From the NCBI RefSeq assembly GCF_000235625.1, contig NZ_AGTR01000067.1, positions 1 through 34,438 of the forward strand: 34,438 bases of DNA, read 5' to 3'. Numbering within the stretch: position 1 is the first letter of the stretch; each line of letters starts with the position of its first letter. The notes below the pieces were generated by a model that was not told where the DNA came from, ran no database searches, and saw nothing but the letters and a program-made list of their open reading frames with translations. Positions 25,944 to 34,438 of this stretch are shown one piece after another. The stretch comes from Marinobacter manganoxydans MnI7-9. Lineage in GTDB: Bacteria > Pseudomonadota > Gammaproteobacteria > Pseudomonadales > Oleiphilaceae. The position numbers and the translations under genes were made by a program.

Positions 25944-27413
25944 TCAGTCTCTCGCACGTTTGGGGAAGATCGGGTAATTTACGCCGGCCATCTGGTTGAC
26001 CACACGAATCACCTGCGCGCTGTAGCCGAACTCGTTGTCGTACCAAACATACAGGATCAGACGCTTGCCACTGGTGATGGTTGCCTGGGCATCAACGATG
26101 CCGGCATGGCGGGAACCGACAAAGTCGGTGGAAACCACTTCCGGAGAGTTCACGAAGTCGATCTGCTTCTGCAGCTCCGAGTGCAGCGCCATATCCCGCA
26201 GGTATTCGTTAACACCTTCCACATCAACGTCTTTCTTGAGGTTGAGATTCAGGATCGCCATGGACACGTTCGGCGTTGGCACCCGGATCGCATTACCGGT
26301 CAGCTTGCCCTTCAGAACCGGCAGCGCCTTGGAGACAGCCTTGGCGGCCCCCGTCTCGGTAATTACCATGTTCAGGGCGGCGCTGCGCCCGCGGCGGCTG
26401 CCCTTGTGGTAGTTATCGATCAGGTTCTGGTCGTTGGTGTAGGAGTGCACCGTCTCCACGTGACCATCTTCGATGCCGTATTCGTCTTCAATCGCCTTCA
26501 ATACCGGTGTGATGGCATTGGTGGTACAGGAGGCGGCTGACAGGATCCTGTCTTCGTCAGTAATCCAGTCGTTGTTGATACCATAAACGATGTTCTTGAT
26601 ATCGCCCTTACCCGGCGCCGTCAGGATAACGCGGCTGACGCCTTTTGATTTCAGGTGCAGGCCAAGACCGGCTTCATCACGCCACTTACCGGTGTTGTCG
26701 ATCACGATGGCGTTGTTGATGCCGTAATCCGTGTAATCCACCTTGTCCGGCCCATCAGAGTAGATAACCTTGATATAGTTGCCGTTGGCAATCAGGGCGG
26801 ATTCCTTCTCATCAACGGTAATGGTGCCATCGAACGGACCGTGCACGGAATCACGGCGAAGCAGACTGGCGCGCTTCTCGAGATCATTTTCCGCACCGCC
26901 CTGGCGAACCACAATCGCACGCAGACGCAGGTTGTTGCCACCCCCGGCCTTCTCGATCAGGATACGAGCCAGCAGACGACCAATCCGGCCAAAACCGTAC
27001 AGAACGACGTCTTTGGTGTCATTGTTGGCATCTTCCTCGGACTGGGCAGCGTACTGCCCCACAACCGGGCCGATTTCACGCTTCAGGAATTCGGTCAGGT
27101 CGCCGCCTTCCTCTTTGAACTTGACCGCCAGCTTGCCGATATCCACGTGGGCACGACCGAGTTCAAGTTTGTCCATGGCCTGGAGGATCGGCAGGGTGTC
27201 GTGAACAGAAAGCTCGCTGTCTTCAACCTGGCGCACAAATCGGTGGGCACGGATGATATCGATAACCGACTGGTTGATGATGGCGCGGCCGTATACAGAA
27301 GTAACCACATTGTTTTTGCGGTAGAGGCGGCCGATCAGCGGAATCATGGCTTCCGCGGTGGATTCTCTTTCTGTCCAGTTGGACAGGTGCTGATTGATCT
27401 GTTCGTGACTCAC
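25944..27413 (-). CDS. gap: Glyceraldehyde-3-phosphate dehydrogenase, N-terminally extended type
   Basis: A 489-residue enzyme whose C-terminal ~355 residues are a GAPDH. The NAD-binding motif is VVLYGFGRIGRLLARIL (~136-152), the catalytic Cys is C296 in LSAASCTTNAITP, and the substrate-binding region is HSYTNDQNLIDNYHKGSRRGRSAALNMV. The WYDNEFGYSAQ signature is at the end. A helical extension of about 130 residues precedes the NAD domain, as in the long GAPDHs of Pseudomonas and relatives. The enzyme interconverts glyceraldehyde-3-phosphate and 1,3-bisphosphoglycerate; the long type may serve mainly gluconeogenesis. GTG is the start, with AGAGG 7 nt upstream. It is divergent from mfd. Confidence 0.95.
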   Translation of the reverse strand: MSHEQINQHLSNWTERESTAEAMIPLIGRLYRKNNVVTSVYGRAIINQSVIDIIRAHRFVRQVEDSELSVHDTLPILQAMDKLELGRAHVDIGKLAVKFKEEGGDLTEFLKREIGPVVGQYAAQSEEDANNDTKDVVLYGFGRIGRLLARILIEKAGGGNNLRLRAIVVRQGGAENDLEKRASLLRRDSVHGPFDGTITVDEKESALIANGNYIKVIYSDGPDKVDYTDYGINNAIVIDNTGKWRDEAGLGLHLKSKGVSRVILTAPGKGDIKNIVYGINNDWITDEDRILSAASCTTNAITPVLKAIEDEYGIEDGHVETVHSYTNDQNLIDNYHKGSRRGRSAALNMVITETGAAKAVSKALPVLKGKLTGNAIRVPTPNVSMAILNLNLKKDVDVEGVNEYLRDMALHSELQKQIDFVNSPEVVSTDFVGSRHAGIVDAQATITSGKRLILYVWYDNEFGYSAQVIRVVNQMAGVNYPIFPKRARD

Positions 27414-27454
27414 GCTTGGACCTCTGCAATTGGCACTTGGAAATTGGGGCGCAC

Positions 27455-27483
27455 ATTATCCAATTTAATCCGGTCGACCGCAA
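27455..27483 (-). promoter_or_regulatory. Sigma-70 promoter of gap
   Basis: On the minus strand, TTGCGG (27483-27478, 3/6) is followed after 17 bp by GATAAT (27460-27455, 5/6), about 40 nt before the GTG start. It is about 70 bp from the mfd promoter and points the other way. Confidence 0.5.
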
Positions 27484-27540
27484 ATACGGCGGGCCATGAC
27501 CTTCGTATAGGTCGCGCCGGCTAATAACGCAAACGCCGAC

Positions 27541-27558
27541 CATGGCGCCGGCGCCATG
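27541..27558. promoter_or_regulatory. Perfect 18-bp palindrome touching the mfd -35 box
   Basis: CATGGCGCCGGCGCCATG is its own exact reverse complement. Its last three bases are part of the mfd -35 hexamer at 27556-27561. It lies between the divergent gap and mfd promoters, where an operator would be expected; no known regulator consensus is recognised. Confidence 0.55.
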
Positions 27559-27584
27559 ACAGTGAGGGGCGCGAGCGTTAGAAT
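27556..27584 (+). promoter_or_regulatory. Sigma-70 promoter of mfd
   Basis: ATGACA (27556-27561, 5/6) is followed after exactly 17 bp by TAGAAT (27579-27584, 5/6). The -10 box lies in the loop of a second inverted repeat, whose arms are 27562-27573 and 27586-27595 (10 bp with a 2-nt bulge). Transcription would begin near 27591. Confidence 0.7.
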
Positions 27585-27633
27585 ACGCGCCTCACCGCTC
27601 CCGGACATCCACAGCAGGAGAACCTGACCGCCC

Positions 27634-30600
27634 ATGAGCCAAGGTGCCAGCACACGCCCGTCACCCCTCCCCCTGATTGCCCCCGAATTTCCGTCTCGGC
27701 CGGCCGATCACCGAACATGGGGTCAACTGCACGGCAGCAGTGAGGCGCTGGCCATCTGCGAAAGTGCGCGCGCGCACAAGGGTCTGACCCTGGTCATTAC
27801 CCGCAGCACCGCCGATGCCATCCGGCTTGAGCAGGCCATGCGCTTCTTCCTGGGGCTACCCCCGGAAGAAGACGGCCCGGCGGTCAGCGACGACGGGCTG
27901 GAACTGCTGTCGCTGCCCGACTGGGAAACCCTGCCCTACGATCTGTTTTCGCCCCACCAGGACATTATTTCCCGGCGAATCCGGACCCTGCACCGCCTGC
28001 CCGCAACCAGCCATGGGGTTCTCGTGGTTCCTGCACGCACGCTGATGCACAGGCTGCCGCCAGTAAATTACCTCCAGGGCAACACCCTGCTTCTGGAAGT
28101 GGGACAGTCCCTGGATATCAAGAGCTGGCGAATGCAGCTTGAGGCGGCAGGCTACCGGCATGCCGAGAACGTCTACGAGCACGGCGAATACGCGGTCCGG
28201 GGCGCCATACTGGACATTTTCCCCATGGGCGCCAGCCAGCCCTATCGGATTGACCTATTCGATGATGAGATCGAAACGCTCCGGACTTTCGACCCCGAGA
28301 CTCAGCGCTCAATCGACCGGATCGAACGCATCGAACTGCTGCCCGCCTTTGAATTCCCCTGGCACAAAGAGGCGCGCTCCGGATTCCGCAGCCGCTGGTT
28401 CGAGCAGTTCCCGGATGCCGACAAAGACACCCCCATCTACCAGGACGTGACTCACGGCATTACCCCGCCGGGCATTGAGTACTACCTGCCGCTGTTCTTC
28501 GACGAGACGGCAACCCTGTTTGACTATCTGCCAGGCGCCACTCACGTTTTTACTGCGGACGGACTGAACGATGCGGTCAGCCACTTTGACAGTGAAACCC
28601 GCAACCGGTACGAAGATCGTCGTCACGATCGCCTGCGGCCGATTCTGCCGCCCAAGCTCCTCTTCCTGCAGCAGGAAGAGCTGTTCGGACAACTGAAGGC
28701 CTTCCCGAGGGTAACCGTCTCCGCGGAGACAAAGGATGCCGCGGGATCAGTTAACTGCCCCACGACAACCTTGCCGGATATCGCCATGGACGGTCGGGCC
28801 GCAGACCCTGCCGGTCGCCTCAAGCGGTTTCTGGGAGAGTTCGACGGCCACGTGCTGATATGCGCCGAATCGTCCGGTCGGCGCGAGGCGCTGATGGAGA
28901 ATCTTGGCGAACAGGGTGTTGAATTGAAAACCCTGTCCGGCTGGCAGGCTTTTCTCGACGATAAGGAAAGCTCGGTCGCCATCACCATTGCCCCGATGGA
29001 GCAAGGCCTGGTTCTGCCCGAGCATTCCGTTGCCCTGATCACCGAGACCGCCCTGTTCGGCGAGCGGGTACTACAGCGGCGGCGCCGCGAGAAGCCTACG
29101 GAAACGGACGATGCCGGCTTCCGGGATCTGTCCGAATTGCGGATTGGTGCGCCGGTGGTTCATATCGACCACGGTGTTGGCCGTTACCTGGGCCTGGAGA
29201 CCATCACCGTAGAGGGCGAAGCGAGCGAATTCCTGATGCTTGAGTACGCCGGGGGCTCAAAGCTGTATGTTCCGGTCTCCAGCCTGCACCTGATTTCCCG
29301 CTATGCCGGCAATGACACCGAACACGCGCCGCTGCACAAACTCGGGACGGACCGCTGGAGCACAGCGAAACAGAAAGCCCTTGAGAAGATCCGGGACACT
29401 GCCGCCGAGCTGCTGGATGTGTACGCCCGCCGGGAGGCGCGCAAAGGCTTCAGCTTCGAGGATCCCAAGGAAGCCTATCGTGCCTTTGCTGCCGGCTTTC
29501 CGTTCGAGGAGACACCAGACCAGCAGGTTGCTATCCAGTCGGTGTTCGAGGACATGACCAGCGAGCAGCCCATGGATCGCCTGGTGTGTGGCGATGTCGG
29601 TTTCGGGAAAACCGAGGTTGCCATGCGCGCGGCGTTCCTGGCTACTTGGTCGGGCAAGCAGGTGGCGGTTCTGGTCCCCACTACCCTGCTCGCCCAGCAG
29701 CATTATGAATCCTTCCGGGACCGTTTCTCGGATACCCCTGTGCAGGTCGAGCTGCTCAGCCGGTTCCGCACGGCTGGCCAGACCAGCAAGGCGTTGGAGG
29801 CGGTGGAGAACGGCCGGGCCGACATCGTCATCGGCACCCACAAACTGCTACAGGGCGACATCAAATTCAAGAATCTTGGCCTGGTTATCATCGACGAAGA
29901 GCATCGCTTTGGCGTTCAGCAGAAGGAAAGACTAAAAGCACTGCGGGCCGAAGTGGACATGCTCAACCTGACCGCCACCCCGATTCCGCGGACGCTGAAC
30001 ATGGCCATGGGGCATCTGCGGGATCTCTCGATTATCGCCACTCCTCCGGCCCGGCGGCTCTCGGTGAAAACTTTTGTGCGCCAGAAAGACAACGCCATGG
30101 TCAAGGAAGCCATACTGCGGGAGATTCTCCGGGGCGGTCAGGTCTACTTCCTCCACAACGACGTGGCCACCATCGAGAAGACGGCAGAGGATCTACGTTC
30201 GCTGATTCCGGAAGCGCGGGTGGGCGTCGCCCACGGGCAGATGAGAGAGCGTGATCTGGAAAAGATCATGTCCGACTTCTACCACAAACGCTTCAACGTG
30301 CTGGTGTGCACAACCATCATTGAGACCGGCATCGACGTTCCCAGCGCCAACACCATTATTATCGAGCGGGCAGACAAGTTCGGCCTGGCGCAACTGCATC
30401 AGCTTCGGGGCCGGGTCGGCCGTTCGCACCACCAGGCCTATGCCTACCTGCTCACGCCACCGCCGAAATCCATCACGGCGGACGCCAAAAAGCGTCTGGA
30501 TGCGATTTCGGAGGCGCAGGACCTGGGTGCCGGCTTCATGCTGGCCACTCACGACCTGGAAATCCGCGGTGCCGGGGAGTTATTGGGGGAAGAACAGAGC

Positions 30601-31167
30601 GGGCAGATCGAAAGCATCGGCTTCACCCTTTACATGCAGCTGCTGGACGAGGCCGTCAAGGCCATTCGCGAGGGCCGAACCCCGAATGCCGACCTGCCAC
30701 TTAGCCACGGCACCGAAATGAACCTGAGAATCCCGGCTCTGATCCCCGAGGATTATCTGCCGGATGTCCATAACCGCCTGATGCTCTACAAACGGATTGC
30801 CAGCGTGGACAGCCCGGAAGCATTAAAAGAACTTCAGGTTGAAATGATCGATCGGTTCGGATTATTACCGGATCCGGCCAAAAACCTGATCCGCCAGACC
30901 GAGCTTCGATTGCGTGCAGAAGCCCTGGGCATCGTGAAAGTCGATGCCGGCAAGGAGTGGGCGCGGATCGAGTTTGGCAGCTCGACACCGGTGGATCCGC
31001 TGGTTCTGGTTAAAAAAGTGCAATCCGCACCTGACCAGTACCGGCTCGAAGGCGCCAACAGCTTCCGTTTTCGGCTGAAGGATGCCACAACCGGTGGTAA
31101 ACTCGACGGCATTTCCCGGATGCTTGGCGAGCTGGAGCCAGCAAAAAATGACGCGTCCGGCTCATGA
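27634..31167 (+). CDS. mfd: Transcription-repair coupling factor
   Basis: A 1177-residue ATP-dependent translocase that removes RNA polymerase stalled at DNA damage and recruits UvrA. The N-terminal ~480 residues are the UvrB-like module (DWETLPYDLFSPHQDIISRR, YEHGEYAVRGAILDIFPMG). The RNA-polymerase-interacting domain follows (GAPVVHIDHGVGRYLGLETI). The RecG-like motor has Walker A VCGDVGFGKTEVAMRAAF (K near 659), DEEH near 754-757, motif III TATPIPRTLNMAM, and motif VI near QLRGRVGRSHHQAYAYL. The TRCF C-terminal domain ends the protein. Length is normal. The ribosome-binding site GGAG is about 13 nt from the ATG, which is long. It is divergent from gap, and its stop overlaps the longest possible csiV frame. 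Confidence 0.97.
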   Translation: MSQGASTRPSPLPLIAPEFPSRPADHRTWGQLHGSSEALAICESARAHKGLTLVITRSTADAIRLEQAMRFFLGLPPEEDGPAVSDDGLELLSLPDWETLPYDLFSPHQDIISRRIRTLHRLPATSHGVLVVPARTLMHRLPPVNYLQGNTLLLEVGQSLDIKSWRMQLEAAGYRHAENVYEHGEYAVRGAILDIFPMGASQPYRIDLFDDEIETLRTFDPETQRSIDRIERIELLPAFEFPWHKEARSGFRSRWFEQFPDADKDTPIYQDVTHGITPPGIEYYLPLFFDETATLFDYLPGATHVFTADGLNDAVSHFDSETRNRYEDRRHDRLRPILPPKLLFLQQEELFGQLKAFPRVTVSAETKDAAGSVNCPTTTLPDIAMDGRAADPAGRLKRFLGEFDGHVLICAESSGRREALMENLGEQGVELKTLSGWQAFLDDKESSVAITIAPMEQGLVLPEHSVALITETALFGERVLQRRRREKPTETDDAGFRDLSELRIGAPVVHIDHGVGRYLGLETITVEGEASEFLMLEYAGGSKLYVPVSSLHLISRYAGNDTEHAPLHKLGTDRWSTAKQKALEKIRDTAAELLDVYARREARKGFSFEDPKEAYRAFAAGFPFEETPDQQVAIQSVFEDMTSEQPMDRLVCGDVGFGKTEVAMRAAFLATWSGKQVAVLVPTTLLAQQHYESFRDRFSDTPVQVELLSRFRTAGQTSKALEAVENGRADIVIGTHKLLQGDIKFKNLGLVIIDEEHRFGVQQKERLKALRAEVDMLNLTATPIPRTLNMAMGHLRDLSIIATPPARRLSVKTFVRQKDNAMVKEAILREILRGGQVYFLHNDVATIEKTAEDLRSLIPEARVGVAHGQMRERDLEKIMSDFYHKRFNVLVCTTIIETGIDVPSANTIIIERADKFGLAQLHQLRGRVGRSHHQAYAYLLTPPPKSITADAKKRLDAISEAQDLGAGFMLATHDLEIRGAGELLGEEQSGQIESIGFTLYMQLLDEAVKAIREGRTPNADLPLSHGTEMNLRIPALIPEDYLPDVHNRLMLYKRIASVDSPEALKELQVEMIDRFGLLPDPAKNLIRQTELRLRAEALGIVKVDAGKEWARIEFGSSTPVDPLVLVKKVQSAPDQYRLEGANSFRFRLKDATTGGKLDGISRMLGELEPAKNDASGS

Positions 31168-31196
31168 ACGGCCGACCAACAAGTGGAGTACGACCC

Positions 31197-32024
31197 TTGC
31201 AAATTGATGGAATTCGCTGGTGCCGATACCCGACCCGGGCCATCCTGGCAGCTCTGCTTCTGAGCTTTTCTCTAACAGGCGCCGCACAGCAGCTTGACAG
31301 GGCAACCTTGCCTCTTGAGCCCGGCACGCCGGTTCCGGATGACTACTACCGGGCGGAGTTTGTCATTCTTGAGCGGATCGTAGAGCCGGAAGCTGTGAAC
31401 GAACGGATGTCTGATCGCTCGGTAGAGCCGCCCCTTGAGACCGAAGAGGTTCTCTGGTCATCGCTGGAGAATGGCACCACGGAAACCACACTGGAATTGG
31501 CGCCCCGAAAGGATCTCCATCTTGCCAGTGCCGCCGCCAGACTCGAACGCAGTGGCCGTTACCGTGTGCTTGTGGCTGCCGGTTGGTACGAGGCGTTTCC
31601 ACCAGATTACGAGGGGACACCCTTGCGGGTTGAAGCAGGTGACTGGCTGAATGAGGCTCGCACCCGGGAGGTTGAGGGACACATCACCATCGACCGGCAA
31701 CGCTATTTGCACGTCAATGTGCATCTGAACCACTGGCAACTGGCAGAAGAGACATCGGAGCCGCCTGTAGAGGCTGCGACCGAGCTCTCTGAAGAAACAC
31801 CCCCCGCTCCGGACGCATCCGGAGCAAGTGACTCCGCCCCAATGTCAGCAGCAACCGGAGAAACAGCCGGTCAGCAACTACCTGTTCTGGCTGAACCCGC
31901 GCCCCTGGAATTGTTGACCTGGATTCGGGAAACCCGCCGGATGCGCAGTGAGGAAATCCACTTCCTCGATTCCCCCACGATCGGCGTGCTGGTGTTTTTC
32001 AAGAAGATTGAGGCAACGGAGTAA
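31197..32024 (+). CDS. csiV: CsiV-family protein (cell-shape/peptidoglycan-associated)
   Basis: A periplasmic protein of about 275 residues. A signal sequence (RAILAALLLSFSLTGAAQ) is followed by a β-rich domain (YYRAEFVILERIV...), an inserted Ala/Pro/Glu-rich linker (~190-235) and a C-terminal segment ending IHFLDSPTIGVLVFFKKIE, typical of the CsiV family. CsiV of Vibrio is required for resistance to D-amino acids through LpoA; the role here is inferred. Two starts are possible: ATG at 31164, sharing ATGA with the mfd stop (286 residues), or TTG at 31197, which has GGAG 8 nt upstream and gives a better signal peptide. I prefer the latter. Position after mfd is the same in Pseudomonas as I recall. 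Its end overlaps the convergent phosphorylase gene by 26 bp. Confidence 0.82.
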   Translation: MQIDGIRWCRYPTRAILAALLLSFSLTGAAQQLDRATLPLEPGTPVPDDYYRAEFVILERIVEPEAVNERMSDRSVEPPLETEEVLWSSLENGTTETTLELAPRKDLHLASAAARLERSGRYRVLVAAGWYEAFPPDYEGTPLRVEAGDWLNEARTREVEGHITIDRQRYLHVNVHLNHWQLAEETSEPPVEAATELSEETPPAPDASGASDSAPMSAATGETAGQQLPVLAEPAPLELLTWIRETRRMRSEEIHFLDSPTIGVLVFFKKIEATE

Positions 32025-32787
32025 GCACCCCAAGGCCAGCCATCGAGACTTCGAGGATCCGCTTGACCCCGGACATTCCCTGCTCGATGGCCGCCTCAAT
32101 TTCTTCCATGGTGATGATATGGTCGGATTTTCCAGCCGCCCAGTTCACCACCAAACCCAGACAGACGTAACGCATTCCAAGTTCCGCCGCCAGCGCGGCT
32201 TCCGGCATACCGGTCATTCCTACCAGGTCGCAGCCGTCCCGCTCCATCCGGATGATTTCAGCCGCGGTTTCCAGCCTCGGGCCCTGGGTTGCGCCATACA
32301 CTCCGAAACCGGAAAACGGGACGTTTTCTGCTCCGGCGGCATCAATCAGGATCTGCCGCGCGCTCTCGTCGTAGGGCCAGGTGAAATCAATGTGGGTCAC
32401 CGAGTCCAGACTGCCCCCGAAAAAGGTGCTGGCACGCCCCCATGTGTAGTCAATAATCTGGTCGGGAATAACCACATGGGCAGGTCCCATATCTGCATGA
32501 ATACCGCCCACGGCGTTGACACCAACGACCGTTCGCACACCGGCATCGTAAAGGGCCTTGAGGTTCGCCCGGTAATTCACCTGATGGGGTGGAATACGGT
32601 GTGGGTTACCATGGCGCGACAGGAACATCACCGGCTGATCACCCAAGCGCCCCTCTACCAAGGGCGCTGAAGGCATGCCCCAGGGCGTTCCGGCTTTATT
32701 CTCGCCGGTGATTTCCAGGCCAGACAATGTGGTCAGGCCTGTACCCCCGATAATCCCGACAGGGTGCATTTTCTCCGGTGACGTCAT
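31999..32787 (-). CDS. S-methyl-5'-thioinosine phosphorylase (MTAP/PNP family)
   Basis: A 262-residue trimeric-type nucleoside phosphorylase. The phosphate-binding start is VGIIGGTGLTTL (10-21), with SRHGNPHRIPPHQVNYRANL and VGVNAVGGI following. In the base-binding loop the sequence is LVVNWAAG: Asn takes the place of the Asp used for 6-aminopurines in MTA phosphorylase, which favours 6-oxopurine substrates such as methylthioinosine or purine nucleosides. This agrees with the characterised Pseudomonas enzyme that lies next to mfd. It salvages methylthioadenosine made by polyamine and autoinducer synthesis after deamination. Its ATG overlaps the stop of the MscS-like gene (ATGA), so the two are coupled. 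Confidence 0.88.
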   Translation of the reverse strand: MTSPEKMHPVGIIGGTGLTTLSGLEITGENKAGTPWGMPSAPLVEGRLGDQPVMFLSRHGNPHRIPPHQVNYRANLKALYDAGVRTVVGVNAVGGIHADMGPAHVVIPDQIIDYTWGRASTFFGGSLDSVTHIDFTWPYDESARQILIDAAGAENVPFSGFGVYGATQGPRLETAAEIIRMERDGCDLVGMTGMPEAALAAELGMRYVCLGLVVNWAAGKSDHIITMEEIEAAIEQGMSGVKRILEVSMAGLGVLTPLPQSS

Positions 32788-34007
32788 TCTGACTCTCCTG
32801 AATCTTCTACATCTCCGGTGGTCTGGCGATTCTGCGATTTCTGCGCACTTTTCCCGGAGGAGGCTTCCCCACGCTTATCTGCCGAGTCGTCCGATTGCGA
32901 TCCGGACAGCCGAACCCCTTCGGGCAAGTGCAGAGTCCGGGTCGGGAAGGCCACTTCGGCACCGTAACCCTCGATAATGTCGCTGATTTTCAGCAATACA
33001 TCCTGCTTCACCTCGTGGAACTGCACCCACTGGGTGGTCTTGGTAAAGCAATACACCATGATGTCCAGTGACGAGGCATTGAAGGCCAGGAAATTCACAA
33101 TCAGGGTCTCATCGCTCTCGATATCCTCATGCTGCTGAAGCATGGCTCTGATATCGTCAACGATCGTTGCCATCTGTGCGACATCCGCATAGCGGATGCC
33201 AATGGTCTCGTAGATCCGACGATTGCTCATGCGCGAGGGGTTTTCTACCGCAATGGTGGTAAACGCCGCATTCGGCACGTAAAGAGGACGCTTATCGAAG
33301 GTACGGATGGTCGTCAGACGCCAGCCGATATGCTCAACCGTACCCTCGATGTTCCGATCGGGCGATCGCACCCAGTCCCCGACCTTGAAGGGTCGATCCA
33401 GGTGGATGATAAAACCGCCGAAAAAGTTCGCCAGCAGGTCCTTGGCGGCAAAACCAACCGCAATACCGCCCACGCCGCCGAAGGCCAGTACCCCCGAAAT
33501 GCTGTAGCCCATGGACTGCATGGCAATGAGCACGGCCGTAATGAGGACAACGGCCCGGGACAGTTTGCTCACCGCGTTGACGGTGGTGTAGTCCATGGGC
33601 TGTTTCATTTTCAGAGGAGATACGAGAATCCCCTCCGCTTCTTTGATCAATCGCAGAATCGCCCAGACCAGTACGAAGATGAAACCAATCTGCAGCACCG
33701 ACTCATTGGCCTTGAAGATCTCCGCTTCCGAGTATTTGTGAGCCACTTCGGCAGCCCAATAGACCCCCTGCAGCCAGACAAAGGCGACCACCGGCTTGCG
33801 AGCCGCATGCAGCAAGGCATCGTCGAACAGGTTTTTGGTCTGGCTGAATTTGCGCTCAAGAGCCGCAATTATATGGCTGGCAATGTAGGCGACCGTGGCC
33901 GTTCCAAAAACCAGCGCAAAGACAACAATTCCGACACGCCAGGCTTCAGACAGCAGCCCGAAATTCTCGATCCAGCCATTCACCATGGCCATAACATCCC
34001 CGATCAT
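32784..34007 (-). CDS. MscS-family mechanosensitive ion channel
   Basis: A 407-residue small-conductance channel homologue. Four hydrophobic segments (~24-50, ~72-90, ~104-122 and ~150-205) precede the cytoplasmic β-domain. The pore helix is recognisable as GGVGGIAVGFAAKDLLANFFGGFIIH, followed by the family segment RPFKVGDWVRSPDRNIEGTVEHIGWRLTTIRTFDKRPLYVPNAAF. The last ~40 residues are a low-complexity, charged Ser/Gln/Glu tail. Such channels release osmolytes under hypo-osmotic shock. It starts 24 nt after the L,D-transpeptidase stop and is coupled to the phosphorylase gene, giving a three-gene run. Confidence 0.94.
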   Translation of the reverse strand: MIGDVMAMVNGWIENFGLLSEAWRVGIVVFALVFGTATVAYIASHIIAALERKFSQTKNLFDDALLHAARKPVVAFVWLQGVYWAAEVAHKYSEAEIFKANESVLQIGFIFVLVWAILRLIKEAEGILVSPLKMKQPMDYTTVNAVSKLSRAVVLITAVLIAMQSMGYSISGVLAFGGVGGIAVGFAAKDLLANFFGGFIIHLDRPFKVGDWVRSPDRNIEGTVEHIGWRLTTIRTFDKRPLYVPNAAFTTIAVENPSRMSNRRIYETIGIRYADVAQMATIVDDIRAMLQQHEDIESDETLIVNFLAFNASSLDIMVYCFTKTTQWVQFHEVKQDVLLKISDIIEGYGAEVAFPTRTLHLPEGVRLSGSQSDDSADKRGEASSGKSAQKSQNRQTTGDVEDSGESE

Positions 34008-34031
34008 CGGATTCCTCTGGTCTAGACAGTT

Positions 34032-34438
34032 TTATCGAATAGAAACGGCCGTTCCCGGCCTGACGCGATCAAACAGATCAATAATGTCTGCGTTGCGCAT
34101 CCGCACGCAGCCATGGGACAACGGCACGCCCATGGGCTCGCTGTCCGGTGTGCCGTGAATGTATATGAAGCGGCGGAAAGTATCGACACCCGGGCCCCTG
34201 TTTTTGCCCCACTCGCGACCGCATAGCCAGAGAATCCGGCTCAGTATCCAGTCGCGTTCGGGATGAAGCCGGGCGAGATCCACGCTGTAGGTTTCGCCGG
34301 TGGGGCGCCGGGCACGGAATACTGCCCCAACAGGAAGACCGGCGCCAATACTGGCCCGGACATAGTGCTCACCACGCGGAGTGCAGCCACTGCCATCGCT
34401 CTCTCCCGGCCCGTTCAGGCCGGTGGAAACCGGATAGG
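34032..34438 (-). CDS. L,D-transpeptidase (YkuD domain), 5' end cut by window edge
   Basis: The frame stays open to the window edge on the minus strand, giving 135 codons including the stop. Visible residues begin YPVSTGLNGPGESDGSGCTP and contain the catalytic YkuD motif IHGT...GVPLSHGCVRMRN, with the nucleophilic Cys in HGC. The enzyme makes 3-3 cross-links in peptidoglycan or attaches lipoprotein to it, in the periplasm. The signal peptide would be outside the window. A GTG at 34283 lies inside the domain and is not the start. It leads the run with the MscS-like channel and the phosphorylase. Confidence 0.93.
   Translation of the reverse strand, partial: YPVSTGLNGPGESDGSGCTPRGEHYVRASIGAGLPVGAVFRARRPTGETYSVDLARLHPERDWILSRILWLCGREWGKNRGPGVDTFRRFIYIHGTPDSEPMGVPLSHGCVRMRNADIIDLFDRVRPGTAVSIR

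Overview
The window looks like chromosomal core sequence of a marine gammaproteobacterium, most likely Marinobacter or a close relative. I infer this from the moderately high GC content, the nqr–apbE–nqrM–sthA block next to gap–mfd–csiV–MTIP phosphorylase (an order I recall from Pseudomonas, not checked here), a Zur-type operator in front of znuA, and the general gammaproteobacterial gene content. I see no insertion sequence, prophage, CRISPR array or integration site. Coding density is high: several convergent pairs overlap at their 3' ends and several same-strand neighbours share ATGA or TGATG stop/start overlaps.

Left part (1–9.7 kb). A PreP-like M16 metalloprotease (minus) is followed on the plus strand by a small two-helix membrane protein, a PEGA–MORN repeat protein, and a response regulator with a coiled coil and a C-terminal membrane anchor. 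A MobA-like nucleotidyltransferase (minus) converges on the regulator. Next come a tandem-domain 6-pyruvoyl-tetrahydropterin-synthase-like protein, then tRNA-Glu and tRNA-Ala downstream of gltX (all minus), the tRNAs with their own good promoter.

Middle part (9.7–17 kb). znuA sits alone behind a promoter whose -10 box is covered by a perfect Zur-like palindrome. An AEC-family transporter, a stand-alone BLUF photoreceptor and dusA follow. Then comes a probable operon of transaldolase, a TerB-fold protein, an atypical class I-beta DAHP-synthase-like enzyme and a glycerophosphodiester phosphodiesterase.

Right part (17–34.4 kb). The long minus-strand unit nqrABCDEF–apbE–nqrM–sthA encodes the sodium-pumping NADH:quinone reductase, the flavin transferase that loads NqrB and NqrC with FMN, the iron-centre maturation factor NqrM, and the soluble transhydrogenase. 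nqrC is broken in this sequence by a frameshift at a run of seven A (mRNA sense). The fragment that carries the FMN-attachment motif lies intact in the -1 frame. Upstream lie an extended GAPDH (minus) and, divergently, mfd and csiV (plus). The window ends with a minus-strand group of a partial L,D-transpeptidase, an MscS-type channel and a methylthioinosine phosphorylase.

The best candidate for something new is the nqrC frameshift: either a one-base homopolymer error or indel, or a recoding site of the A_AAA_AAA type controlling synthesis of an essential subunit. Other points worth checking are the split active site of the tandem pterin synthase, the substituted metal ligand of the DAHP-synthase-like enzyme, the palindrome touching the mfd promoter, and the alternative hairpins before dusA. 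I found no evidence of a large undescribed multi-gene system.
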